Below, one piece after another: positions 17,369 to 26,802 of a stretch of DNA of 38,876 nucleotides (its first letter is position 1; the number at the start of each line of letters is the position of its first letter). A program made the position numbers and the translations under genes. The notes beneath the pieces were generated by a model, which was given only the letters and a program-made list of their open reading frames with translations, did not search any database and was not told the origin of the DNA. Location: contig PKXH01000027.1 of NCBI GenBank assembly GCA_003133405.1, forward strand, positions 32,247-71,122. Reading direction: 5' to 3'. The stretch comes from Acidimicrobiaceae bacterium. GTDB lineage: Bacteria; Actinomycetota; Acidimicrobiia; Acidimicrobiales; RAAP-2.

Positions 17369-18237
17369 GCGAAGGCCGTCTTCCGGCCGAAGAGTCCCTG
17401 GGGCCGAACGGCTAGGACGAGGAGGAACAGGAGATTGCCGGCCAGTATCTGGTATTGGGGGTTGATATGCGCGCCGATCTGCTGGGCCACGCCCAACGCG
17501 ATTCCGCCCACGAGGGTCCCCCACAGCGACCCGATGCCGCCGATGACCACCGCCTCGAAGGCGAACAGGAGGTTCACCCCTCCCGAGGTCGGGGCGAACT
17601 GGGTCATCATCCCGTAGGCGATCCCAGCCAGCGCCACCGTGGCGAACGCAATGGCCGCCGCGATGCCAAAGACGTGCCGGTAGTTCGCGCCGCTCAGTTG
17701 CGCCGCCTCGCGGTCGTCGGCGACCGCCCGGATCAGGCGGCCCATACCCGTGCGAGACAAGAAGAGCTGCAGCAACGCCAGTACCAACACGGCCACACCG
17801 AGGACGGTGAGGGACACGTAGGAGATGTACACGATCGAGGTGGGGTGCCACGACTGGGTGATGAGCGAGCCGATGTTGACGACCTGGCCGTTCGCCGAGT
17901 AGATCTCGAGCAGGAGGTTCTCGATCACAACCGAGAGCCCGAAGGTCACGAGCAGCGTGGTGAAGGGATCGCGGTCGATGCTCTTTTGGATCAGCGTGCG
18001 CTGGACGAGATAGCCAATCAGCCCGAACAGGGGCACGACGACGAGGAACGCCCACACCTCGGGCAGATGCAGATGCGGCGTCAAGAAGACCGCGACGTAG
18101 GCCGCGACGACCGCGATGTCGCCGTGGGCGAGATTGATGACCTTCAAGACGCCGAACATCAACGAAAGTCCGCAGGCGAACAACGCGTAGAACCCGCCGA
18201 TCAAGATGCCCTGGATGACGACGTTGGTCCACGTCAC
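17365..18237 (-). CDS. livH: Branched-chain amino acid-type ABC permease LivH
   Basis: IQGILIGGFYALFACGLSLMFGVLKVINLAHGD. Confidence 0.92.
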   Translation of the reverse strand: MTWTNVVIQGILIGGFYALFACGLSLMFGVLKVINLAHGDIAVVAAYVAVFLTPHLHLPEVWAFLVVVPLFGLIGYLVQRTLIQKSIDRDPFTTLLVTFGLSVVIENLLLEIYSANGQVVNIGSLITQSWHPTSIVYISYVSLTVLGVAVLVLALLQLFLSRTGMGRLIRAVADDREAAQLSGANYRHVFGIAAAIAFATVALAGIAYGMMTQFAPTSGGVNLLFAFEAVVIGGIGSLWGTLVGGIALGVAQQIGAHINPQYQILAGNLLFLLVLAVRPQGLFGRKTAFA

Positions 18238-18977
18238 GGCGCCACCGTCCCGGGTGGTGGCGTCGGCGAGAGTTCAGCGCCAAAGTACGCGTGATCAATC
18301 TGCTCTGAAGTCAAGTCAGCCGGCACCCCGACCAGCGAGGTTCGCCCTTCCAGCAGGCAGTGAACCCGATCGGCCACTGCCACGCCCTGGGCGACGTCCT
18401 GCTCGACGATTAAAATGCTCACCCCGTGCGCGACGATGTCGGGCACCAGGGCGTAGATCCGCTCGATCACGATCGGGGCCAATCCCAGCGACAACTCGTC
18501 GAGGAGCAGGATGCGCGGATTGGCGACTAACGCGCGGCCAATCGCCACCGCCTGTTGTTCGCCGCCAGAGAGCTGGCCCGCGCGCTGACGGCGGCGTTCG
18601 GGCATCCAGTCGAAGAGCTCGTAGATCCGATCGATCGTGAAGGGCCCCTTCCTTGCGTGGTACGCGCCCACCCGTAGGTTCTCCTCCAGCGTCATCGACG
18701 AGAACAGCCGGCGACCCTCGGGCACGAGGGAGATCCCCATCTGCACCCGCCTATGGGGGGACATCTTCGCCAGGTCTCGCCCGTCGACGGCGATCGTGCC
18801 CGAGGTCGCGCGGTGCAGACCGGCGACCGTGCGCAGCAGCGTCGACTTGCCGGCGCCGTTGGCGCCGATCATGGCGAGGACCTCACCGTCGTTCAACGTG
18901 AACGAGACGTCGTCCACGGCCTTGAGCTGGCCGTGGTGCACCACGACGTTGCGGACCTCCAGGAGCGCCTCGCTCAT
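18234..18977 (-). CDS. livF: ABC ATPase LivF
   Basis: MIGANGAGKSTLLRTVAGL, LSGGEQQAVAIGRALVANPRILLLDELSLGLAP. Confidence 0.92.
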   Translation of the reverse strand: MSEALLEVRNVVVHHGQLKAVDDVSFTLNDGEVLAMIGANGAGKSTLLRTVAGLHRATSGTIAVDGRDLAKMSPHRRVQMGISLVPEGRRLFSSMTLEENLRVGAYHARKGPFTIDRIYELFDWMPERRRQRAGQLSGGEQQAVAIGRALVANPRILLLDELSLGLAPIVIERIYALVPDIVAHGVSILIVEQDVAQGVAVADRVHCLLEGRTSLVGVPADLTSEQIDHAYFGAELSPTPPPGTVAP

Positions 18978-19714
18978 GTGGGGAGCACTTCGTTGATTAT
19001 CTTTCCGCCCATGTAGACCGCGCGAACGGCGTCCGACGCCAGGACCTCACGGGGCTCCCCGTCCGCGACGATCGCCCCCGCAGCCAGGCACACGAGTCGA
19101 TCCACCGTCGAGAGCAGGGCGCGGACCACGTGCTCGATCCACACGACGGCGATGCCCTCGGTCTTAAGCCCGCGCACGATCGCCGTCAGTTCGTTCACCT
19201 CGAGGTCGGTCAGTCCACCGGCGATCTCGTCGAGGAGCACGACTCGCGGGCCTGAGGCCAGCGCGCGGGCCAACTCCAGACGCTTGCGGTGAAGGAGAGT
19301 CAACTCGCCGGCGGGTCGGTTGGCGTAGTCGGCCAGGCCGGTACGCTCCAGCGTCTCGTAGGCCTGAGCGTGGCTTCGCCGACCCATCAATCGCGCACCC
19401 TGCTGGGCCGCGACCAGCGCGTTTTCGAAAACGGTCATGTGCTCAAAAGGGCGCGGCACCTGATACGTCCGACCGATCCCGGCCTTGGCGCGTTTGGCGG
19501 GCACGAGGTGCGCCAGGTTGATGCCGTCAAACAAGATCGCGCCCGCGTCGGGGCGGATGTCGCCCGAGACCATGGCGAACAGCGACGTCTTGCCCGCACC
19601 GTTCGGTCCGACGATGCCCACGGCGTCGCCCGCCGCGATCTCGAGGGAGATCCGCTCCGCCACCACCACCTGGCCGAACTTCTTAGAGACGTCGACCAGC
19701 TGAAGCAACGCCAC
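18974..19714 (-). CDS. livG: ABC ATPase LivG
   Basis: GIVGPNGAGKTSLFAMVSG, GIGRTYQVPRPFEHMTVFENALVA. Confidence 0.92.
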   Translation of the reverse strand: MALLQLVDVSKKFGQVVVAERISLEIAAGDAVGIVGPNGAGKTSLFAMVSGDIRPDAGAILFDGINLAHLVPAKRAKAGIGRTYQVPRPFEHMTVFENALVAAQQGARLMGRRSHAQAYETLERTGLADYANRPAGELTLLHRKRLELARALASGPRVVLLDEIAGGLTDLEVNELTAIVRGLKTEGIAVVWIEHVVRALLSTVDRLVCLAAGAIVADGEPREVLASDAVRAVYMGGKIINEVLPT

Positions 19715-19725
19715 GGGAACCTCAG

Positions 19726-21171
19726 TTAGGCGTTGGTCGGCTCAAGAGTCCCATTGAGCGGCACGTGCTTGTTCAAGGAGTTGTCAACGACCCATTGCGA
19801 CCAGGCGTACTTCTTGTGACCCACCAGGTCCTTCGAGCCGGGCTTCCACTGGACGCCGACGGGCATGATCATCCCAATCCCCTTAGCCGGACTGGCGAGC
19901 ATCGGGTTGGAACTCTTCAGGTTCATGTTGATCGGGCCGCACATGCCGTTGTATTTAACCGTCTGGAGCGCGTGGGCTACCGCCAGCCGGCTGTGCGGGT
20001 TGGACACTTTCTTGAGCGCCTGGATGGCGATCTCGAACAGTGAGTATGTCGAACCCATCGACTGGACCCACTGGCCGTGGCCCTGGGCCTGGTAGGCCGC
20101 GCAGAACGCGCTGGCGCTCTGGCCCGTCAGAGATGACTTGTAGGGCGAGTACGGCGTGAACCACGCGTCGGTCGCGATGTTGTTCGACAGGCTCCCTAGC
20201 GCGTAGGCGTCGGTTGGGAAGAGCATCACCTTGGCCACCGTCGCCAACTTCGGGTTGTAGTTCTGCTGGGACGCCTGGGTCCAGAACGACTGGAAGTCGG
20301 GCGGCAGCGGACAGTTGATGAAGAGGTCGCAGTTCGCTCCGCCCTTCCCGCCGGTCTTGAACATCTCGATCATCGACGTGTAGTCCGTCGTGAGGTCGCT
20401 GTACCCGCCACCGTCGACGAAGTTGTAGCCGCCGTTGGGATAGATCGCCCCGACAGTCGGGGGGAACGCCGCGCGGAAGGCGTTGCCGTCCGCGTCATTC
20501 GGGAACATCTCCGCCACGTTGGAGTTGCACTTGACCATTTTCTGGACACGCTGCCACATCGGCACGAAGCAGCCGACAAACTGGGGAACCCCGAAGAAGA
20601 ACATCGAGTTGTAGGTCGGTCCGGTTCCCGCCGCGCCGCCCTGAGGCGAGATGGAGGCGCCAGCGAAGCCGCCCCACCAGGCCTCCCACGGAACCACCGT
20701 CGACAGACACGGCACCTTGTACTGCTCGCAAGTGGTCGCGACCGGGATGGTGGTCTCGGGGGCGGAACTCGTGAGAATCAGGTCGGCCCCCGAGTTGATC
20801 AACTCCTGGGTGACCTGCACGGCGATGTTGGGCTGAGACTGCGTGTCCTTCTCGGTGATCTCAATCTTGTAGTGGGTCTTTCCGATCGTGATGCCCTTGG
20901 CGTAGTAACTGGATCTCTGGATCTGGGCGATCACGAACGCGTCCGGTCCGGCGAAGTCGGCGAGCGAGCCGGTGCGCGGCGAGACGTAGCCGATCTTGAT
21001 CGTGCCCGACTTGGTCGCCGCGTGAGCGGCCGAGACGTCGGCGAGCGTCGCCAGAGCTCCCGATGCGGCCATGGCGGCGAAGGCCTGGATCCCCAATCGC
21101 CGTCCAAACTCGAACGTTCGCCAACTGGAGAACTCGCTCGGCGTCGCGGGCTTGTTGTCCTCATTCATCAT
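19726..21171 (-). CDS. livK: Liv-type ABC substrate-binding protein
   Basis: N-terminal signal with RR (FGRRLGIQAFAAMAASGALATL), KIGYVSPRTGSLADFA; SD-like AGGGGGG upstream. Confidence 0.85.
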   Translation of the reverse strand: MMNEDNKPATPSEFSSWRTFEFGRRLGIQAFAAMAASGALATLADVSAAHAATKSGTIKIGYVSPRTGSLADFAGPDAFVIAQIQRSSYYAKGITIGKTHYKIEITEKDTQSQPNIAVQVTQELINSGADLILTSSAPETTIPVATTCEQYKVPCLSTVVPWEAWWGGFAGASISPQGGAAGTGPTYNSMFFFGVPQFVGCFVPMWQRVQKMVKCNSNVAEMFPNDADGNAFRAAFPPTVGAIYPNGGYNFVDGGGYSDLTTDYTSMIEMFKTGGKGGANCDLFINCPLPPDFQSFWTQASQQNYNPKLATVAKVMLFPTDAYALGSLSNNIATDAWFTPYSPYKSSLTGQSASAFCAAYQAQGHGQWVQSMGSTYSLFEIAIQALKKVSNPHSRLAVAHALQTVKYNGMCGPINMNLKSSNPMLASPAKGIGMIMPVGVQWKPGSKDLVGHKKYAWSQWVVDNSLNKHVPLNGTLEPTNA

Positions 21172-21194
21172 TTACCCCCCTAAACAATGGTTGA

Positions 21195-21226
21195 GTGATT
21201 CTTAACACACCGTTTGGTACATTAGG
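21195..21226 (-). promoter_or_regulatory. Motif upstream of the substrate-binding gene, shared with 22375-22409
   Basis: GTGATTCTTAACACACCGTTTGGTACATTAGG (plus strand). Confidence 0.35.
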
Positions 21227-21264
21227 ACGACTTTTAGTAAAAACTTTTCCAACTGGTGGCCCGA

Positions 21265-22293
21265 CTAGGACGACAACGCCGCTTCGGTCATCGCGGCGAG
21301 CAGCCGCCGCGCGGCCAGTCCCCCGCGATCGATCTTGATGCTGACCTCGTTGAACTCCGGCGCGCTCTGCGTGCGGGCCTGCAGGACGTTCAGCGCGTCG
21401 ACGTCTTCCTGGACGACCCCCGTCTGCATCTTGGCCAGAAACGCGTCGATCTCCCGATCAACCACGCAGAAATCTCGCGCCAGCACCCAGAAGTCGTGGA
21501 CGCGGCCCTCGCTGGCGGGCGTCAGACCGTAGAGGATCTTCATGTGAAAGGCGTGGTTGTCGGAGCCGTCGGGCATCGGCGGACGTCCGACGGGGCCGAT
21601 GCGCGCGTGCAAGAGGTAGAAGCCCGGCGGCGAATAGTCAATGTCCTGCCATCGGTCGACGTGACCGTCCAAGCCCGTCGTGCGCGAATAGAAGGGTGGG
21701 CACACGACGTCGTTCATATGCCGGAAGACCCGAACGACCCGGGCGTCCTCGTCGACCTCGACCTCGATTGGGGTCGTCGAGACCTCGGGCGTCCCGATGG
21801 ATCCGCTGTGCAGGTACGTCTCGTGCGAGAGGTCGAGCAGGTTTTCGACGAGCAGGTCGAACGAGGCGTCGATCGTCGCGACGCCCGCGACGCACGACCA
21901 GACGTCGGCGTCGGTGAGCCACGGGGTATCGGGAAGGGCCGACTCGTCCGCCTCGCCGTGGCCCATCCAGATCCACACCCACGGGCCGCGCTCAATCGAT
22001 GGGTACCTGCGCACGGACAGTCGACTCGGGATGCGGTCCTGGCCCGGCACGGCGACGCAGGTTCCGGCGCAGTCGAAGGTGAAGCCGTGATACCCGCAGA
22101 CCAGCTGTTCACCCACGACCGTACCGAGCGAGAGCGGATACCCGCGGTGCGGACACTGGTCCGCGAGCGCGACAACCTCTCCGGACGCGACGCGATACAG
22201 CGCCACGTGCTCACCCAGGATCTGACGAGTGATGGGCTTCGTGGTGAGCTCGGAACTGAGAGCTGCGACGTACCAGTGATCACGTAGAAACAT
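21265..22293 (-). CDS. vanA: VanA-like Rieske oxygenase (vanillate O-demethylase oxygenase-type)
   Basis: MFLRDHWYVAAL..., Rieske CPHRGYPLSLG...LVCGYHG, NLLDLSHETYLH. Confidence 0.78.
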   Translation of the reverse strand: MFLRDHWYVAALSSELTTKPITRQILGEHVALYRVASGEVVALADQCPHRGYPLSLGTVVGEQLVCGYHGFTFDCAGTCVAVPGQDRIPSRLSVRRYPSIERGPWVWIWMGHGEADESALPDTPWLTDADVWSCVAGVATIDASFDLLVENLLDLSHETYLHSGSIGTPEVSTTPIEVEVDEDARVVRVFRHMNDVVCPPFYSRTTGLDGHVDRWQDIDYSPPGFYLLHARIGPVGRPPMPDGSDNHAFHMKILYGLTPASEGRVHDFWVLARDFCVVDREIDAFLAKMQTGVVQEDVDALNVLQARTQSAPEFNEVSIKIDRGGLAARRLLAAMTEAALSS

Positions 22294-22374
22294 GGTTCCC
22301 CGACTTCGACGACGGATTCCCGCCGGTCGCCACTTGACACTCGGGTGGCGGCGGGTGTGCGAAGAGTACCAGAA

Positions 22375-22409
22375 GTGTTGTAAGCACACAAGAAACTTTG
22401 TACTAGGGG
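22375..22409 (-). promoter_or_regulatory. Motif upstream of the Rieske gene, shared with 21195-21226
   Basis: GTGTTGTAAGCACACAAGAAACTTTGTACTAGGGG (plus strand). Confidence 0.35.
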
Positions 22410-22449
22410 ATACATTATGCCGTTTTCGATGGCGCACGCTGGCAGGGCA

Positions 22450-22679
22450 ATATCTCGCTGGGCGGGTGGCGACCAGGTGGCGCGAAGTGCGCTCATCGAT
22501 GAGAAGCAGCGCGACTCCGGAGCCATCCACATCCCGTCGCTGACGAGGCGGTCATCCCCTTTGGCGGCAAGAGGATCTCAGGCAACGGCTCACGGATGGG
22601 CGGCCTGGCCAACCTCGACACCAACACCGAGACCCAATGCGTCACCGCGCAGGCCGACCTGCCCTCCTACCCCTTCTAG
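22450..22679 (+). pseudogene. Aldehyde dehydrogenase (vanillin/benzaldehyde-type) remnant
   Basis: DEAVIPFGGKRISGNGSRMGGLANLDTNTETQCVTAQADLPSYPF* is an ALDH C-terminus; upstream, in another frame, DQVARSALIDEKQRD resembles an internal ALDH segment fused by deletion to GAIHIPS. Confidence 0.75.
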
Positions 22680-23857
22680 AGGCTGTTGAGGTCGACGTAG
22701 TTGCGCGCGAGAACGGTCGACGCTTCGCGCGTGCGCGCCGCCTGGCGTAGTCGCGCGAGTTGCACACCATTCTCAAACCCGTCGCCGACCACGGGATGGA
22801 GCATTTGGGTCATGTAGTTCGAGAACTCCTCGGCGCGCCACACGCGCTCGAGGCACGTGGCGGAGTACGCGTCAAGCAGGGCGTCGCCCTCGCCGAGGAA
22901 ATGGGCGCGCATCGCAGCGAAGAGCACGCGCACGTCAGCTAGCGCGAGGTTCATGCCCTTAGCACCCGTGGGCGGGACGATGTGCGCGGCGTCGCCGGCG
23001 AGGAACAGGCGTCCGTAGCGCATCGGCTCGATGACGATGCTGCGCATGGCCGTGATGCCCCGGTCGACGATCGGCCCTCGCACGACCTCGGGCTGCTCGT
23101 CGGTCGCCAGGCGCAGGCCGATCTCCTCCCAGATCCGTTCGTCGGGCCACTGATCCAGCGAGTCGTGGGGACTCACGCCCAGGTAGAGGCGGCTCACCGT
23201 GGGCGACCGCATCGAGTACAAGACAAAGCCCCGCTCGTGTCGCCCGTAGATCAGTTCCTCGTTCGCCGGCGGAGCCTTGGCGAGAATACCGAGCCACGAG
23301 AACGGGTACGTGCGCTCGTGGCGGCGCACCACGTCGCTCGGCAGGGCCCGGTGCGCGACGCCGAAGGAGCCGTCGCACCCCGCGACGAAGTCGCACCACA
23401 CCCGTACCGGACCGGCGGGCCCGGTCGCGTCGACGAACGCGCGATCGTCCGTGAGGTCGCCCAGTGACGTCACGTCACTGTCGAAGAGTAACGGTGCGCC
23501 CGACGCCACCCGCAGGGCGACCAGGTCCTTGACCACCTCTTGTTGACCGTAGACCGTGATGGAGCGCCCGTCGGCGAGTTCGCTCAGCGGGATCCGGTGC
23601 GATTGCTGGTCGAATCGAAACTCAACCCCGTGGTGGACGAGTCCCTCTCGGCGCATGCGCTCACCCGCGCCCGCCTCCTCAATCAGATTGGCGATGCCGA
23701 ACTCGATGACACCGGCGCGCACGCGTCGCTCGACGTACTCGCGGCTGCGCTGCTCCAAGACCACGGTGTCGATTCCCTCACGTGAGAGCAGTTGGCCGAG
23801 CAACAGACCAGCGGGTCCGGCCCCGACAATCGCGACCTGCGTGCGGATTTCCTCCAC
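22676..23857 (-). CDS. pobA: 4-hydroxybenzoate 3-monooxygenase
   Basis: VAIVGAGPAGLLLGQLLSREGIDTVVLEQRS, ITVYGQQEVVKDL, GRLFLAGDAAHIVPPTGAKGMNLALADV. Confidence 0.92.
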   Translation of the reverse strand: MEEIRTQVAIVGAGPAGLLLGQLLSREGIDTVVLEQRSREYVERRVRAGVIEFGIANLIEEAGAGERMRREGLVHHGVEFRFDQQSHRIPLSELADGRSITVYGQQEVVKDLVALRVASGAPLLFDSDVTSLGDLTDDRAFVDATGPAGPVRVWCDFVAGCDGSFGVAHRALPSDVVRRHERTYPFSWLGILAKAPPANEELIYGRHERGFVLYSMRSPTVSRLYLGVSPHDSLDQWPDERIWEEIGLRLATDEQPEVVRGPIVDRGITAMRSIVIEPMRYGRLFLAGDAAHIVPPTGAKGMNLALADVRVLFAAMRAHFLGEGDALLDAYSATCLERVWRAEEFSNYMTQMLHPVVGDGFENGVQLARLRQAARTREASTVLARNYVDLNSL

Positions 23858-23920
23858 GGTCCCCCTTGGCCCGCACGACCTCTCGTCGACACCACGAAAT
23901 GTCGGGCGGCCACGAATTGG

Positions 23921-23942
23921 TAGTGTACTGTTCAGTTAATTA
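23921..23942. promoter_or_regulatory. Candidate operator in the pobA/ligK divergent region
   Basis: TAGTGTACTGTTCAGTTAATTA with inverted ACTG-TT-CAGT, reminiscent of TetR-type sites. Confidence 0.35.
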
Positions 23943-24003
23943 GACCCTACAGCACGTCTCGGCGGACCTTCGACGGGCTCCGCCGGACGATCGAAAGGAC
24001 CGA

Positions 24004-24690
24004 ATGGTCGTAGTCGTGCGCAACACGCCGCGAGCCGACGGAGACATCGTCGACGCGCTCGGACGCCTCGGCGTAGCGACGGTGCACGAGGCCCAGGGGC
24101 GCATCGGACTGCTCTCGCCCCGCCTGCGTCCCATCTTTCGCCCCGCGCGCGCGGCGGGCACGGCGCTCACGTGCGAGGTGGCGCCGGGCGACAACTGGTC
24201 GATCCACGTGGCGGTCGAGATGGCGCGACCGGGTGACGTCCTCGTCGTGACGCCGACCAGCCCATGCGACGACGGCTACTTCGGCGAACTACTGGCGACC
24301 AGCTTCGTGGCCCACGGTGTGCGAGGACTGGTGATTGACGCCGGCGTGCGCGACGTGGCCGACCTCACTGAAATGGGATTCCCGGTGTGGTCAAAGACCA
24401 TCAGCGCCCAAGGCACCGTTAAAGAAACTCCCGGGAACGTCCAGACGCCGATCGTGTGCGCCGATGCGTACGTCGAACCCGGCGACGTGATCGTGGCCGA
24501 CGACGACGGCGTCGTGGTCGTGCGCCGCCTCGACGCCGCCGAGGTCCTGGTCGCCGCTCGCGCGCGAGCGGACAGCGAGGCCGAGAAGCGTGACCGCCTC
24601 GCCGGCGGCGAGTTGGGTCTCGACATGTACGCGATGCGCGAGAAGCTCGCCCAACGCGGACTGCGCTACGAGGAGTCCCCGCCCGCGTGA
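24004..24690 (+). CDS. ligK: 4-carboxy-4-hydroxy-2-oxoadipate aldolase (RraA-like)
   Basis: [33 protein letters not shown]; pathway context. Confidence 0.88.
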   Translation: MVVVVRNTPRADGDIVDALGRLGVATVHEAQGRIGLLSPRLRPIFRPARAAGTALTCEVAPGDNWSIHVAVEMARPGDVLVVTPTSPCDDGYFGELLATSFVAHGVRGLVIDAGVRDVADLTEMGFPVWSKTISAQGTVKETPGNVQTPIVCADAYVEPGDVIVADDDGVVVVRRLDAAEVLVAARARADSEAEKRDRLAGGELGLDMYAMREKLAQRGLRYEESPPA

Positions 24691-25784
24691 GCGCCCAGAG
24701 AGCGATCCGGTGCTCGGTGATTCGAGGGGGCACCTCCAAGGGCCTCTACTTCCGAGCCGAGGACCTGCCCCACGACATGGCGACCCGGGACCGGGTACTC
24801 CTGGCGGCGATGGGTTCGCCGGACGTCCGCGAGATCGACGGCATGGGCGGCGGCCACCCGCTCACGTCCAAGGTCGCCGTGGTGCAGCGCTCGCGGCGCA
24901 CCGACGCTGACGTCGACTACCTCTTCTTGCAGGTGTGGCCCGATCGGGCCGAGGTTGCCGATAATCAGAACTGCGGCAACTTGCTCGCCGGGGTCGGGCC
25001 CTTCGCCCTCGAAGAGGGGCTGATCGCTCCCGACGGCGACGAGACGTCGGTACGAATCTGGATGGAGAACACCGAAACGATCGCGGTCGCTCGGGTCCAA
25101 ACACCGTCGGGACACGTTCGCTACGACGGGCACGCTCGGATCGACGGCGTACCGGGCACCGCCGCCCCAATCCCCCTCGAGTTCCTCGACGTCGCCGGAT
25201 CGACTTGCGGGAGTCTGCTGCCCACGGGACACGTCGCCGACCGCGTCGCCGGTGTGGAAGTGACGTGCATCGACAATGGGATGCCCGTCGTGTGCGTGCG
25301 CGCCGACGACGTCGGCCTGACGGGCTACGAGGAGCCGGCCGAGATCGAGGCCAACTCCGCCGTGTGTGAGCTGGTCGAGTCGATCCGCCTCGCCGCGGGT
25401 GCCCTTATGAATCTGGGAGACGTGACGGCGAAAACGGTTCCCAAAGTCAGCTTGCTCGCGCCCGCTAAGGGTGGCGGCACCCTCAGCACGCGAACCTTCA
25501 TCCCTCGACGGGTCCACGAGGCCATTGGCGTCTTCGGCGCGGTCTCGGTCGCGACGGCCTGCCTCCTGCCGGGATCGGTCGCCAACGTGGTATCGGGCGT
25601 CCACCCGTCCGACGGCGAAACCACGCTGGACATTGAGCACCCCACGGGTTACTTCAGCGTCTCACTCCGAGCACGCCACGATGGCGACGGAGTTGTCGTG
25701 ACGTCGTCGGCGCTCTTGCGCACGGCCCGACTCCTCATGCGCGGCGAGGTCTTCGTCCCTGGCACCGTGTGGGCCGACGAGTGA
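24687..25784 (+). CDS. ligU: 4-oxalomesaconate tautomerase (PrpF-like)
   Basis: [37 protein letters not shown]. Confidence 0.85.
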   Translation: MSAQRAIRCSVIRGGTSKGLYFRAEDLPHDMATRDRVLLAAMGSPDVREIDGMGGGHPLTSKVAVVQRSRRTDADVDYLFLQVWPDRAEVADNQNCGNLLAGVGPFALEEGLIAPDGDETSVRIWMENTETIAVARVQTPSGHVRYDGHARIDGVPGTAAPIPLEFLDVAGSTCGSLLPTGHVADRVAGVEVTCIDNGMPVVCVRADDVGLTGYEEPAEIEANSAVCELVESIRLAAGALMNLGDVTAKTVPKVSLLAPAKGGGTLSTRTFIPRRVHEAIGVFGAVSVATACLLPGSVANVVSGVHPSDGETTLDIEHPTGYFSVSLRARHDGDGVVVTSSALLRTARLLMRGEVFVPGTVWADE

Positions 25785-26800
25785 TCATCGACTGCCACGG
25801 TCACTTCACGACCGCGCCCGAGGCCCACGGTCTGTGGCGCGCGGCGCAGGTGGCGGCGTTCCACGCCGGCGAGCCATTCCCGGCGTACCCCGTGATCGGC
25901 GACGACGAGATCTACGAGGCGATTGAAACCAATCAGCTTCGGATATTGCGCGACCGGGGCGCCGACTTGACGATCTTCTCACCGCGGGCGTCAGCGATGG
26001 AACACCACGTGGGCGACCACGCGGTCAGCCTGGCCTGGTCGCGCGCGTGCAACGACCTCATTGCTCGCGTCGTCACCTTGTACCCCGAGACATTCGTCGG
26101 GGTCTGCCAGCTCCCCCAGTCGCCCGGGGTCGCCATCGAGCAGTCGATCCCCGAACTCGAGCGGTGCGTCACCGAGCTCGGCTTCGTGGGACTCAACCTC
26201 AGCCCGGACCCCAGCGGCGGCAAATGGAACTCCCCGCCGCTGACCGACCGTTCGTGGTACCCGCTCTACGAGAAGATGGTCGAGTTGGACGTCCCGGCGA
26301 TGATTCACGTGTCGGCCAGTTGCACCCCCGTCTTTCACACGACCGGCGCGCACTACATCAACGCCGATACCACCGCCTTCATGCAACTGCTCCAGGGCGA
26401 CCTCTTTTCCGACTTTCCCGAGCTGCGCATCATCATCCCCCATGGCGGCGGGGCCGTCCCGTACCACTGGGGGCGCTACCGGGGCCTCGCCGACATGCTT
26501 GGCCGTCCCGACCTGTCGACGCACTTGATGCACAACGTCTTTTTCGACACGTGCGTCTATCACGAGGCGGGAGTACGACTCCTCGTGGAGGTCATCGACG
26601 TCGACAACATCCTGTTCGGTTCTGAGATGCTCGGCGCCGTGCGCGGGATCGATCCCACGACCGGCCACCACTTCGACGACACCAAGCGCTACGTCGACGC
26701 CCTCGATCTAGACGCCGAGCAGCGCGAGCGGATCTACGAAAAAAACGCCCGACGAGTCTTCCCGCGTCTCGACGCCCGCCTGGTGGGACAGGGACGCTAG
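25781..26800 (+). CDS. ligJ: 4-oxalomesaconate hydratase (amidohydrolase superfamily)
   Basis: [45 protein letters not shown] overlaps the ligU stop. Confidence 0.88.
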   Translation: MIIDCHGHFTTAPEAHGLWRAAQVAAFHAGEPFPAYPVIGDDEIYEAIETNQLRILRDRGADLTIFSPRASAMEHHVGDHAVSLAWSRACNDLIARVVTLYPETFVGVCQLPQSPGVAIEQSIPELERCVTELGFVGLNLSPDPSGGKWNSPPLTDRSWYPLYEKMVELDVPAMIHVSASCTPVFHTTGAHYINADTTAFMQLLQGDLFSDFPELRIIIPHGGGAVPYHWGRYRGLADMLGRPDLSTHLMHNVFFDTCVYHEAGVRLLVEVIDVDNILFGSEMLGAVRGIDPTTGHHFDDTKRYVDALDLDAEQRERIYEKNARRVFPRLDARLVGQGR

Positions 26801-26802
26801 CG

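Noticed and set aside
17369-18298. Extension of the livM frame through livH (Arg/His/Pro-rich)
   Set aside because: Shadow frame of high-GC livH; livM starts at GTG 17368 overlapping the livH stop.
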